A stretch of DNA of 42,854 nt from an uncultured Campylobacter sp. GTDB lineage: Bacteria; Campylobacterota; Campylobacteria; Campylobacterales; Campylobacteraceae. The stretch's first letter is position 1; each line of letters begins with the position of its first letter. Location: positions 1-42,854 of the forward strand of contig NZ_CAJPMA010000001.1 in NCBI RefSeq assembly GCF_905371695.1, read 5' to 3'. The translations under genes and the position numbers were made by a program. Below the pieces are notes generated by a model. The model was given only the letters and a program-made list of their open reading frames with translations, did no database searches and was not told the DNA's origin. Positions 24,361-32,162 of this stretch are shown in pieces.

Positions 24361-24473
24361 AAGCTAAACGAACGGCCTGCCCTAGCCCGAAATTCTCGCC
24401 CGCTTACGATTAAGATCGCGGATGCGCGCAAAACTTCGTTTAAGACGCTAGCCGTAGACGGCTTAAAAGGCGG

Positions 24474-25181
24474 TTAAAAAGGCCAAATCGCCTCCATTAA
24501 ACGCGTTCCCCACGGCTTCTTCGTCGATTTCTCCACGTCGCCTTCGGTTTTATATAAAATTTTCGCGTCGGCGATATAGCGCGAGTCGATTTCGTTGGCG
24601 TTTGATATGTCGTAAGGACGGATTACGCCCGTTACTTGGATAATCTGCTTCTCGCCGTTTACTAAAATTTCTCGGTTGCCCTCGATAAAATAGTTGCCGT
24701 TATTTAAAATTTTAATAATCCTAGCCGAGATCGTCGTCGTAAAGCGCTCGTTTCTGCTCGTCGTACCGCTACCGCTAAATTCGTTCGCTCCGCCCGCTGA
24801 AAAGCCTATATTTCCGTATTTATTTAGCTGATCTGCGACGGTGCTTAAAGGTGCCGCGCCCGCGCTAAAAGTACCCGCACCCAGCGAAGTCGTGCTGTTA
24901 CGGCTATTTTTCTTGCTTCCCGTGGAGCTTTGCGTCGCGGTTTCTGATATCACGATCGTTACGATATCGTTGACGTTCATCGCTTTCCTATCGGAAAATA
25001 GCGGGTCCTTGCCGCGTCCGTAAAGGCTGCCCGCATTGCCCTGTCCTACGCTATTTTCTTTTGCGGGAAGCTGCTCGACGTAGACGGGAGGCTTCATATC
25101 GATATGCGGGTCGGCGCTAGGCGTGCATCCGCTAAAAATCGCAAGCGCGCAACCTATCGCTAGAAAATGGGAAAATTTCAT
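24474..25181 (-). CDS. flgH: flagellar L-ring lipoprotein
   Basis: Outer-membrane L-ring of the flagellar basal body. 235 residues, normal. Lipoprotein signal MKFSHFLAIGCALAIFSGC with the anchoring Cys at 19. Typical FlgH blocks follow: LFSDRKAMNVNDIVTIVISETATQSS, a low-complexity Ser/Gly region, FTTTISARIIKILNNGNYFIEG, and VTGVIRPYDISNANEIDSRYIADAKI. ATG at 25181 with AAGG before it and a sigma54-type promoter about 40-55 bases upstream, fitting the sigma54 control of hook and basal body genes known in Campylobacter. No other basal body gene is adjacent. Confidence 0.96.
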   Translation of the reverse strand: MKFSHFLAIGCALAIFSGCTPSADPHIDMKPPVYVEQLPAKENSVGQGNAGSLYGRGKDPLFSDRKAMNVNDIVTIVISETATQSSTGSKKNSRNSTTSLGAGTFSAGAAPLSTVADQLNKYGNIGFSAGGANEFSGSGTTSRNERFTTTISARIIKILNNGNYFIEGNREILVNGEKQIIQVTGVIRPYDISNANEIDSRYIADAKILYKTEGDVEKSTKKPWGTRLMEAIWPF

Positions 25182-25212
25182 AAATTTACCTTAAATTTTA
25201 TATCTTGTATGC

Positions 25213-25218
25213 TAAAAT
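25213..25218 (+). promoter_or_regulatory. -10 element of pta-ackA
   Basis: TGTATGCTAAAAT: TAAAAT at 25213-25218, 33 bases before the pta ATG; AAGG at 25240-25243 is the ribosome site. Lies within the transcribed start region of the flgH sigma54 promoter on the opposite strand. Confidence 0.55.
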
Positions 25219-25220
25219 CC

Positions 25221-25235
25221 AGCAAATAAAGTTCC
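25221..25235 (-). promoter_or_regulatory. sigma54 promoter of flgH
   Basis: Minus strand reads TTTTTT-GGAAC-TTTAT-TTGCT: GG and GC are separated by exactly 10 bases (25235/25234 and 25223/25222), matching the -24/-12 consensus and the Campylobacter form TTGGAAC...TTGCT. It overlaps the upstream part of the pta promoter on the other strand. Confidence 0.75.
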
Positions 25236-25250
25236 AAAAAAGGCGGTTAG

Positions 25251-26624
25251 ATGCAAAATTGTTACGTTATTTCGCGCGAAATTTTAGACGATTTGACGCG
25301 GATTATATCAGCAAAATTTAAAAATTTCGCTGTGTTTGAAGTAAATTTTAGCCAAGACGAGCGAGAACTGATTAAAAAAGGGTTAGACAAGGAGCCGATA
25401 TTAGCGCTAATATCGCGCTTTGAAAAAGCGAGCGAAGGGTTCGAATTTTTAATAATCGCAGGCTGCGAAGGCATCGGGCTAATCGGCAAAACCGAGCTAA
25501 ATTTAAAAATAGCCAGACATCTAAACTCACCCGTTTTCGAGCGCGAAAATTTAAACGAACTTCGCGCCATAAACGCGAGTTCCAAGCTCTTAATCACGAA
25601 CGACGTAAGCGAAATTTTAGTCTCCTCGCAAAATATAATTACGCCTTACCGTTTTGAGAAAATTTTACTGCAAAGAGCGCGCGAAGCGGGCAGCAGCGTC
25701 ATTTTGCCAGAAAGCGACGACGAGAGAATTTTAAAAGCGGCGCAAATTCTACTAGCGCAAGGCGCGGTAAAAATTATCTTGCTAGGCGACGCGGAAGAGA
25801 TAGATAAAAGAGCCCGAAATTTGGAGATAAATTTAAGCGGCGCGCAGATATTCGACCCTAAAACCGATCCGCGCGGCGAGGAGTTCGCGCAAATTTTATA
25901 CGAAGCCAGACGCGCAAAAGGCATGAGTTTAGAGCAGGCGCGAATTTTAGCGCGCGATAAAGTTTATTTCGCTACGCTAGCCGTAGCTTCCGGTGCCGCG
26001 GGAGCCGTAGTGAGCGGCGCTACTATGAGCACGGCCGATACTATTCGTCCTGCGCTGCAAATTATAAAAACAAAGCCGAACGCAAAGCTCGTTTCGGGGC
26101 TATTTTTTATGGCGTTAGAAGAAGAGACGTTAGCCTACGCAGACTGCGCCGTAACGCCTAATCCGAGCGCGGACGAACTAGCTAGCATCGCGGTTACGAG
26201 CGCGCAAACGGCAAAGGCGTTCGGCATCGAGCCGCGCGTAGCGATGTTAAGCTACTCGACCGCAGATAGCGGCAGCGGCGCGGACGTAGATTTTGCGCGC
26301 GAAGCGGCGGCAAAAGCGCTTGAAATCGCCCCCGAGCTAAAAATCGCGGCTCCGATCCAATACGACGCGGCCAGCGTGCCTAGCGTGGGCGCTAAAAAGA
26401 TGCCGGGCTCCGAGGTCGCGGGGAGAGCGAACGTATTTATATTTCCTAACCTAAACTGCGGAAATATCTGCTACAAAGCCGTCCAGCGCAGCGCGAACGC
26501 CGTAGCGATAGGTCCGATTTTACAAGGACTAAAAAAACCGGTTAACGATCTAAGTAGAGGCTGCGAGGTCGCGGACATCGTAAACACCGTGCTAATTAGC
26601 GCAATCCAAGCAAAGGCGGAATAA
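25251..26624 (+). CDS. pta: phosphate acetyltransferase
   Basis: Interconverts acetyl-CoA and acetyl phosphate in the cytoplasm. 457 residues: a short N-terminal region (about 1-135) with little visible homology, in place of the long P-loop/DRTGG regions of the 714-residue E. coli enzyme, then the catalytic PTA domain from about residue 138 (RFEKILLQRAREAGSSVILPES). Typical blocks: KGMSLEQARILARDKVYFATLAV, GAVSGATMSTADTIRPALQ in part, YSTADSGSGADVDF and VFIFPNLNCGNICYKAVQR. Overlaps ackA by one base (TAATG). Confidence 0.95.
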   Translation: MQNCYVISREILDDLTRIISAKFKNFAVFEVNFSQDERELIKKGLDKEPILALISRFEKASEGFEFLIIAGCEGIGLIGKTELNLKIARHLNSPVFERENLNELRAINASSKLLITNDVSEILVSSQNIITPYRFEKILLQRAREAGSSVILPESDDERILKAAQILLAQGAVKIILLGDAEEIDKRARNLEINLSGAQIFDPKTDPRGEEFAQILYEARRAKGMSLEQARILARDKVYFATLAVASGAAGAVVSGATMSTADTIRPALQIIKTKPNAKLVSGLFFMALEEETLAYADCAVTPNPSADELASIAVTSAQTAKAFGIEPRVAMLSYSTADSGSGADVDFAREAAAKALEIAPELKIAAPIQYDAASVPSVGAKKMPGSEVAGRANVFIFPNLNCGNICYKAVQRSANAVAIGPILQGLKKPVNDLSRGCEVADIVNTVLISAIQAKAE

Positions 26625-27817
26625 TGAAAATTTTAGTACTAAACTCCGGAAGCAGCTCGATAAAATTCCAGTTATTTTTAATGGATAACGAGCAAAGCAT
26701 AGCAAGCGGGATCGTCGAGCAGATCGGCTGTCCCGGCGGGCGCGCGACGCTTAAAGCAAACGGCGAAATTTACGAAAGGACGACGCCCGTCGCGGATCAC
26801 CACGCAGGGCTTGATCTAATGGACGAACTGTTTCGCGAGTCGGGTACGCTACACGATCTAAGCGAGCTAGACGGCATCGGGCACAGGATAGTGCACGGCG
26901 GCGAGAGCTTTTTTAACTCCATGATCGTAACGCCCGAGGTTATCGAAAAAATCGAGCAAATAAGCCCGCTGGCTCCGCTTCATAACCCGGGCCACATCGC
27001 GGGTATCAAAAATGCGATGGCAAGCAGTAAAGGCGTACCTCACGTCGTAGTTTTCGACACCGTCTTTCATCAAACGATGCCTGAATACGCCTACCGCTAC
27101 GCCCTACCCTACGACGTTTGTAAGGCTCACCACATCCGCAAGTACGGCTTTCACGGCACTTCGCACAACTATGTTTGCAAGCGCGGCGCGGCGCTTTTGG
27201 GCGTGCCTTACGAAAATTTTAACGCAATCTCGCTGCACCTTGGCAACGGAGCTAGCGCGTGCGCGGTGCAAAACGGCAAAAGCATAGATACGTCTATGGG
27301 TTTAAGCCCGCTTGAAGGGCTTATTATGGGGACGCGTAGCGGCGATATGGATCCTGCGGCGCTCGTATATCTCTTAAACGCCGGCGAGCTCAAATGGGAC
27401 GAGATAGACTCGTTTTTAAATAAAAAAAGCGGACTGTTAGGCATTTGCGGATCGAGCGATATGCGCGACGTGGTTGCAAAAATGGAGCACGACGAGCGCG
27501 CGAAACTGGCGTTTGAGATGTTTTGCTACCGAGTGAAAAAATATATCGGCGCTTATTACGCCGCGCTCGGACGCGTAGACGCGCTGATTTTTACGGGAGG
27601 TATCGGCGAAAACGCGCCTAATACGCGCCAAAAGCTCTGCGACGAACTAGCGCATCTAGGTATTAAAATCGACCGCGAGCTAAATTTTGGCGCAAGTCGC
27701 GCCGAACGCAGCCTAGACGCAAAAGGGGCTAAAATTTCCACGCTGGTAATCCCTACGAATGAAGAGCTAGAAATAGCAAGGGAGACTAAACGCTTAATTT
27801 CGGGAAAGAGCGCGTAA
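26624..27817 (+). CDS. ackA: acetate kinase
   Basis: Makes ATP from acetyl phosphate, yielding acetate; the second half of the Pta-AckA pathway, and sets the acetyl-phosphate level. 397 residues, normal. Signatures: LVLNSGSSSIKFQLF (1-17 region), GHRIVHGGE, FDTVFHQTMP, YGFHGTSHNYV, SLHLGNGAS, DTSMGLSPLEGLIMGTRSGDMDP (partly), and FTGGIGENAP near the C-terminus. Coupled to pta. Confidence 0.98.
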   Translation: MKILVLNSGSSSIKFQLFLMDNEQSIASGIVEQIGCPGGRATLKANGEIYERTTPVADHHAGLDLMDELFRESGTLHDLSELDGIGHRIVHGGESFFNSMIVTPEVIEKIEQISPLAPLHNPGHIAGIKNAMASSKGVPHVVVFDTVFHQTMPEYAYRYALPYDVCKAHHIRKYGFHGTSHNYVCKRGAALLGVPYENFNAISLHLGNGASACAVQNGKSIDTSMGLSPLEGLIMGTRSGDMDPAALVYLLNAGELKWDEIDSFLNKKSGLLGICGSSDMRDVVAKMEHDERAKLAFEMFCYRVKKYIGAYYAALGRVDALIFTGGIGENAPNTRQKLCDELAHLGIKIDRELNFGASRAERSLDAKGAKISTLVIPTNEELEIARETKRLISGKSA

Positions 27818-27837
27818 AATTTAGCCCATCCCGCCAA

Positions 27838-27885
27838 AATAAAAATCGCTAAAATTCGCGCCGAACGACCGCGCCGATTTTTAGC
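27838..27885 (-). terminator. terminator of the minus-strand Sel1/murF operon
   Basis: On the minus strand GCTAAAA (27885-27879) pairs with TTTTAGC (27854-27848), continued inward by TCG/CGA after one mismatch; GATTTTTATTTT follows (27847-27836). It sits just after the stop of the minus-strand gene and 20-70 bases after ackA, for which it lacks a T tract. Confidence 0.6.
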
Positions 27886-27888
27886 AAA

Positions 27889-28473
27889 CTACCTCTTTTC
27901 TTTCTTTTTATCCGCTTGCTTCGCGTTTTTAGCGGGCATCTTCGGCGTAGCGGGGGCTGCTGCGGCGTTTGCTTTTTGGCTTTGGGCGCCGGCAGAGTCT
28001 GTCTTCGCCTCGCCCGCTAAATTCGTCCCCAAATTTTGAGCGCTCGCATTATCTTCGCTTAAATTAGCGTCGCTCGCGCGCGTAAATTCGCCGACTAACT
28101 CGTCGTAGCGCGATTTTGCTTTTTCGTAGACGCCTTGATTTAGATCGACTCCGATCTTTTTTAAATCGACGACGTCGCCGCACGCGAGCAAATAGCCGCT
28201 ATCGCAGCTTTTCATTAGATAACCTACGCCAAGCTCGGCGCTCGTGTGCCTATTTAGCGCCGCATCCATTTGAGGCGTTATTTGCTCGTTTATATACATT
28301 AAGCCTAGCTCCTCGCACGCCATTTCGTCGTTTACTTCGCAGCCCGCGCTAAAAATTTCATACGCCGCCGCGAAATTTTCATCGTTTATCGCATCCATTC
28401 CGCGCTCGATATCGTCGATGTCAAAGCCGAGCGCGGCTACCCACAGCGCGCTTAAAAATATAAATTTTCTCAT
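27889..28473 (-). CDS. Sel1-like secreted protein with Ala/Lys-rich tail
   Basis: 194 residues. Signal peptide MRKFIFLSALWVAALGF; residues about 20-120 contain two or three Sel1/TPR-like helical repeats with paired cysteines (GCEVNDEMACEELGLMY, SCDSGYLLACGDV). After about 130 the sequence is low-complexity (Ser/Asn, then Ala/Pro/Lys) and ends in a basic AKQADKKKEKR tail, likely disordered and able to touch nucleic acid, peptidoglycan or acidic surfaces. Start ATG at 28473 (TGATG with murF); GTG at 28476 is possible. Function unknown; periplasmic site and position after murF hint at a wall-related role (inference). Confidence 0.72.
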   Translation of the reverse strand: MRKFIFLSALWVAALGFDIDDIERGMDAINDENFAAAYEIFSAGCEVNDEMACEELGLMYINEQITPQMDAALNRHTSAELGVGYLMKSCDSGYLLACGDVVDLKKIGVDLNQGVYEKAKSRYDELVGEFTRASDANLSEDNASAQNLGTNLAGEAKTDSAGAQSQKANAAAAPATPKMPAKNAKQADKKKEKR

Positions 28474-29912
28474 CACATAAAGCTCGGAGCGTCGTTTGAA
28501 AATAGCACCAAATCGCCCATTTTCGTATATTTTACGAGCATTTCTTGCATCTTGGTTTTATCCTTTATAATTATAATTTCAGGCTTACTTAGCGCTTTCA
28601 TCAGCGCCTGCGCGTTTAGCGGACTTGAAATCATCACGACGTCGAAAATTTCGTTCATCACGCGTCCTAGTCGTTCGTTTTCCTCGGGCGTGCTCTCGAC
28701 TATACCCGGCGTTATTACCACCTTGCGTCCGCCGTAAGTCGCCGCAAGCTCGTAGCTAGCGCTCATTCCCGCGAAATTTCCGTTAAAGCTATCATCTATT
28801 ATCAGTTTGCCGCTCGCTTGGATTTTTTGCAAGCGATGCTCTACGTTTTGCATTTTAGCTAACACCCGCGCAATATTTTCGTAGGAAACGCCTAAATATT
28901 TAGCTACTTTAATACAAACGGCAAGATTTGCGGCGTTAAATTTTCCGAGCAAAGGCGAGCTAAATTTCTCCCCGTCAAGCTCGAAATTTAAGCCATCCAA
29001 ACTAGCGACGACGTTTTTTAAATTTTCGTCGTAAATTTCGATGTTTTCGCCCGTTTTTTGAGCGCTAGAATGCAAAAACGCCTTTTGCAGGCGCGGACTT
29101 TGCAACGCTTCAAGCTTAGTCGCTCGCACGTTTTCAAGCGTTTTAAAATACTCGATGTGCTGCTCGCCTATCTCGCCTACTACTACGATTTGCGGGCGTA
29201 AAAACTCGACGATCTCGGCGATATCTCCGCGCTGACGCGCGCCCGCTTCGGCGATGTAGATTTGCGTATTCGCGGTTAAGTTTTCGTTGACGTCTTTAAT
29301 TAGCCCCGCAAGCGTGTTTACGCTGCGCGGCGTCTTGTGGCAGATAAAATCGTCTTTTAGTAGCTCGAAAAGGAAATTTTTAATGCTGGTTTTGCCGTAG
29401 CTAGCCGTTATTAAAATTATCTTTAAATCCGAAAAATTCCGTAGCTTTGCATCTGCCTTTCGCCTAAAATTTAGCGCGTTTATCCGCTCGAAAACAAAAC
29501 TAGCTCCGAGCGACGCGAAAAGCGTTAAAAGCGCGTCTATTTTTACCGCGCCCGTAAATTTAAAGGATAGCGCCGCGCCTAAAACGCAAGCAAGCGCCGC
29601 AAAAGCGAAAAACCGCTTCACGCGAGCGGTAAAAACCAGCTTTTTATCAAGCTTTTTGTGCCACAAAAAAAGCGCGGGCAAAAATGCGAAATAAAAGTAT
29701 ATCCAAAACCACGTTCCCGTCGCGTAAAACAGCGCGAGCGGAACGGCGAAAAACGTCGCGTGCCAAAGCGGCCGCGTAAAATGAAATAGCACGCGCTCCA
29801 CGCGATACGAAAACCACTGAAAACACGTAATCGCGTAAAAACATATCGCAAACGCGAATGCCGCTTGGCTAGCGATAAAAAACGCTTCTTTCGTAAAATC
29901 TGGCGAGCTCAT
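28473..29912 (-). CDS. murF: MurF-type Mur ligase with N-terminal membrane domain
   Basis: UDP-MurNAc-tripeptide:D-Ala-D-Ala ligase, the last cytoplasmic step of UDP-MurNAc-pentapeptide synthesis. The Mur ligase part starts near residue 160: P-loop ASYGKTS (170-176), AEAGARQRGDIAEI, GEIGEQHIEYF with ATKLE, EHRLQ (358-362) and DDSFNGN (373-379). Residues 1-145 hold about five hydrophobic segments (around 10-32, 45-63, 66-85, 99-118, 123-141) and replace the usual MurF N-terminal substrate domain, so the enzyme should sit at the membrane. Overlaps the hydrolase gene by 4 bases. A different Mur-type ligase (for example MurT-like) is less likely given ddl nearby. Confidence 0.85.
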   Translation of the reverse strand: MSSPDFTKEAFFIASQAAFAFAICFYAITCFQWFSYRVERVLFHFTRPLWHATFFAVPLALFYATGTWFWIYFYFAFLPALFLWHKKLDKKLVFTARVKRFFAFAALACVLGAALSFKFTGAVKIDALLTLFASLGASFVFERINALNFRRKADAKLRNFSDLKIILITASYGKTSIKNFLFELLKDDFICHKTPRSVNTLAGLIKDVNENLTANTQIYIAEAGARQRGDIAEIVEFLRPQIVVVGEIGEQHIEYFKTLENVRATKLEALQSPRLQKAFLHSSAQKTGENIEIYDENLKNVVASLDGLNFELDGEKFSSPLLGKFNAANLAVCIKVAKYLGVSYENIARVLAKMQNVEHRLQKIQASGKLIIDDSFNGNFAGMSASYELAATYGGRKVVITPGIVESTPEENERLGRVMNEIFDVVMISSPLNAQALMKALSKPEIIIIKDKTKMQEMLVKYTKMGDLVLFSNDAPSFM

Positions 29913-30706
29913 TTTATCTCCCTCACGCTTTCTATACCGCTATCAAGCGCCTCTTCGTCTGAGCGAAGACTAAAATTTTCCTCGTCGGCGCTTAAAATTC
30001 GCTCTATTTGCTCGCAGATAAATCCCGCGTGCAGTAAAAAGAAAAAATGGTCTCCGCTAAGCGGGAAAAATTCGCTGTTTTTAATTAGCGAATGGATTTT
30101 CTCCCCGCTTTTTAAGCTCGTAGCGCGGTCGCTCTCGCCCCAAAAGACGAGCGCGCGCCCGTTAAAATCTGCAAATTTCGCGCTAAAATCCTCGTTTACG
30201 ACGTTTTTAAGCGTCTCGTACATCGTGCGGCTCATTCCGCTCACGTCTTTACTGGCGAAAATTTTATAAAATTTCCCGAAACCCAAAATTTTAAAAAATT
30301 TAAAAATCGCGATTTTAGCGCGCACTAAAAAGGGCTTAGGCTCTACGATGCCCGCAGAGCTTAAAAGCGCTAAAATAGGCGGATTTAAAAGCACGGCTAC
30401 CTTCCCGCCGAAGCTGTGCCCCGCTATAAGCCTTGGGCAAAGGCCCAGTTCGCTCAAAAATGCGGAAACAATTTTTGCGTAATCTTTCGTAGTTAGCGGC
30501 TCGCCTATACTGCTAGCTCCAAAGCCCGCAAGATCTACGTAAATATGGCGAAATTTCGTCAAATGAGCGCCGAACGCCTTTTTCATCAGCTCTTTATTTG
30601 CGCCCCAGCCGTGTAAAAACAACACGCAGATATCAGCCTTAGGGTTTAAAATTTCATAGCTTATCTCATACGTACGAGAGCCTACTTTTACGCTTTTACT
30701 CGCCAT
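29909..30706 (-). CDS. alpha/beta hydrolase
   Basis: 265 residues. Oxyanion block LFLHGWGANKEL, nucleophile elbow AGHSFGGKVAVLL, acid in FWGESDRATS, and histidine in LSGDHFFFLLH make a complete Ser-Asp-His triad; esterase or lipase-like, substrate unknown. The reading frame is open upstream to 30868, but ATG at 30706 (MASKSVKV) is chosen: AGAGG lies just before it, homology begins there, and the upstream codons read through the Phd-like gene. It overlaps that gene by 11 bases and murF by 4. From memory, a hydrolase at this spot is conserved in C. jejuni. Confidence 0.85.
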   Translation of the reverse strand: MASKSVKVGSRTYEISYEILNPKADICVLFLHGWGANKELMKKAFGAHLTKFRHIYVDLAGFGASSIGEPLTTKDYAKIVSAFLSELGLCPRLIAGHSFGGKVAVLLNPPILALLSSAGIVEPKPFLVRAKIAIFKFFKILGFGKFYKIFASKDVSGMSRTMYETLKNVVNEDFSAKFADFNGRALVFWGESDRATSLKSGEKIHSLIKNSEFFPLSGDHFFFLLHAGFICEQIERILSADEENFSLRSDEEALDSGIESVREIK

Positions 30707-31037
30707 CTTGCCCTCTTTTGTCCTCTGCGGCTCGCTTGTCGTCGTAGATGCTTTGTAAAATTTTAGCCGCTTTTTGCAGCTCCTCGCGCCCGCTAGCGTT
30801 CGCCAAAATTTCCTCGAATTCGCCCTGCTTTTTAGCCGCGTAGATACCGCGCAAAATTCCGACCGCATCTTGAAGCCGCTCGTACTCGCTCATACTTAAA
30901 AGTATGGCTTCGAATTTGTTATTTTTTACTATCACGGCGCGTTTACTCTCGTTTTTGCTAATCTTGCTTAAAACAGAGCTAAAATTTCGCACGACCTCGG
31001 TCGCGGTAAAAATTTCGTCTTTGCTAAATTCCGCCAT
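30696..31037 (-). CDS. Phd/YefM-like small protein without toxin partner
   Basis: 113 residues. The N-terminal 55 fit the Phd/YefM antitoxin fold: FTATEVVRNFSSVLSKIS, then AVIVKNNKFEAILLSMSEYERLQDA, the pattern that dimerises and binds operator DNA. The C-terminal part has two similar helical segments (ILRGIYAAKKQ and ILQSIYDDKRA) and ends in a charged tail. No RelE, Doc or PIN toxin is next to it; the next gene is a hydrolase overlapped by 11 bases. It could be an autoregulator of the hydrolase-murF operon or a domesticated antitoxin. AGAGG precedes the ATG. Confidence 0.72.
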   Translation of the reverse strand: MAEFSKDEIFTATEVVRNFSSVLSKISKNESKRAVIVKNNKFEAILLSMSEYERLQDAVGILRGIYAAKKQGEFEEILANASGREELQKAAKILQSIYDDKRAAEDKRGQDGE

Positions 31038-31097
31038 ATTGTGCCTCTACATAAAATTTTACGCAAAATTTAGCGTATTTTTGATTAGACTTAGGTT

Positions 31098-31124
31098 AAA
31101 ATTTAGCCTATTAGGCTAAATTTT
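31098..31124. terminator. palindromic terminator after ddl
   Basis: AAAATTTAGCC (31098-31108), loop TATTA, GGCTAAATTTT (31114-31124): perfect 11-base stem overlapping the ddl stop codon, ending in T's within the stem on both strands. It separates fapA-ruvA-ddl from the Phd-hydrolase-murF group, implying a second promoter in 31038-31097. Confidence 0.7.
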
Positions 31125-32153
31125 GCCGCCCTTGGCGCTAGTGATGGAATTTATAAATTTGTAGTCTATTTTGATATTTTTAGCTTGCGGAAGCGATTGC
31201 GCGAGTTTATCTAAAACGTCCTCGAAATCGGCGAATAGGTAGTTTGCGAGGCTGCCCGGGTTTGGATTTATCTCGTTTAGATAGACCTTGTCGTCTATTA
31301 CGAAAAAGTCGCAGCGAATGAGCGCGCCCTCAAAACCGCTTTCGTAAATTTTTCTAAACGCCTCTTTTAGCCTCTCTTCAAGCTCACTTGAAATTTCGGC
31401 GCTTTTAGCTTTGCCGTCGTTTGAAAAGCTAAGGTATTTTTGCTCGTAATCGAGAAATTCCTTTTTTTTAGGCTCTTCTATGACCGAATAAATAAACTCG
31501 CCGTCCGCCTTACAGCCGGCTAAATTATACTCTTTTACGCCCGCCACAAAAGGCTCTACCAGCACTTCGCTATCAAATTCAAACGCCACGTCCAGCGCGT
31601 ATTCCAGCTCGCTTTGCTCATGCGCGACGCTCACGCCGATGCTGCTTCCAAGCCGCGCGGGCTTTAAGATAACCGGGAAATTTAGCCCCGCTCTTTCGCC
31701 TCGTTTAATCGTTTCGTATTCTAGCGTCGCGACGCCCGCTTTTTGGGCCAGCAGCTTAGTTAGGGCTTTATTAAAGCTCATTACGCTAGCTTCCGGGCGC
31801 GGTCCGATGAAGCTAACGCCGTAAAATTCGAGTAGCGCGGCTAGCTTGCCGTCTTCGCCGTCCGCGCCGTGGATTAGATTAATATAAACGTCCGCTTCTA
31901 CGCGCTTAACGCCCAGTAATCCGTGCGAATAAAAGCCGCCTTGCGATAAAAATACCCGCTTGCAGCTTTTATATTTTCCGGAGCTAAAAAAATTAGCCCT
32001 CATCTGCGCGGCAGGAATTAGGTAAAATTCTCTTCGCGCGTCGCAAAATATAAACGTCAAATCTCGTTTTAGCACGTTTTTCACAGCGATCGCGCTAACG
32101 ATGCTAATCTCGTGCTCGTAGCTTTGTCCGCCGAATATTATCCCAAATTTCAT
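31116..32153 (-). CDS. ddl: D-alanine--D-alanine ligase
   Basis: Makes the D-Ala-D-Ala dipeptide used by MurF. 345 residues. ATP-grasp features: IIFGGQSYEHEISIVSAIAVKNV at the N-terminus, INLIHGADGEDGKLAALLEFYGVSFIGP (partly), FPVILKPARLGSSIGVSVA, FVAGVKEYNLA, and FVIDDKVYLNEINPNPGS with the metal-binding Glu/Asn. ATG at 32153 with AAAGGA upstream; 9 bases separate it from ruvA. The nearness to murF, although a terminator intervenes, is a cell wall grouping conserved in the genus (from memory). Confidence 0.97.
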   Translation of the reverse strand: MKFGIIFGGQSYEHEISIVSAIAVKNVLKRDLTFIFCDARREFYLIPAAQMRANFFSSGKYKSCKRVFLSQGGFYSHGLLGVKRVEADVYINLIHGADGEDGKLAALLEFYGVSFIGPRPEASVMSFNKALTKLLAQKAGVATLEYETIKRGERAGLNFPVILKPARLGSSIGVSVAHEQSELEYALDVAFEFDSEVLVEPFVAGVKEYNLAGCKADGEFIYSVIEEPKKKEFLDYEQKYLSFSNDGKAKSAEISSELEERLKEAFRKIYESGFEGALIRCDFFVIDDKVYLNEINPNPGSLANYLFADFEDVLDKLAQSLPQAKNIKIDYKFINSITSAKGGKI

Positions 32154-32162
32154 AGATTTCCT

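Noticed and set aside
29909..30868. Hydrolase with a 54-residue N-terminal extension
   Set aside because: The added residues read through the Phd-like gene in another frame and lack any ribosome site; ATG at 30706 has one and matches where the fold begins.
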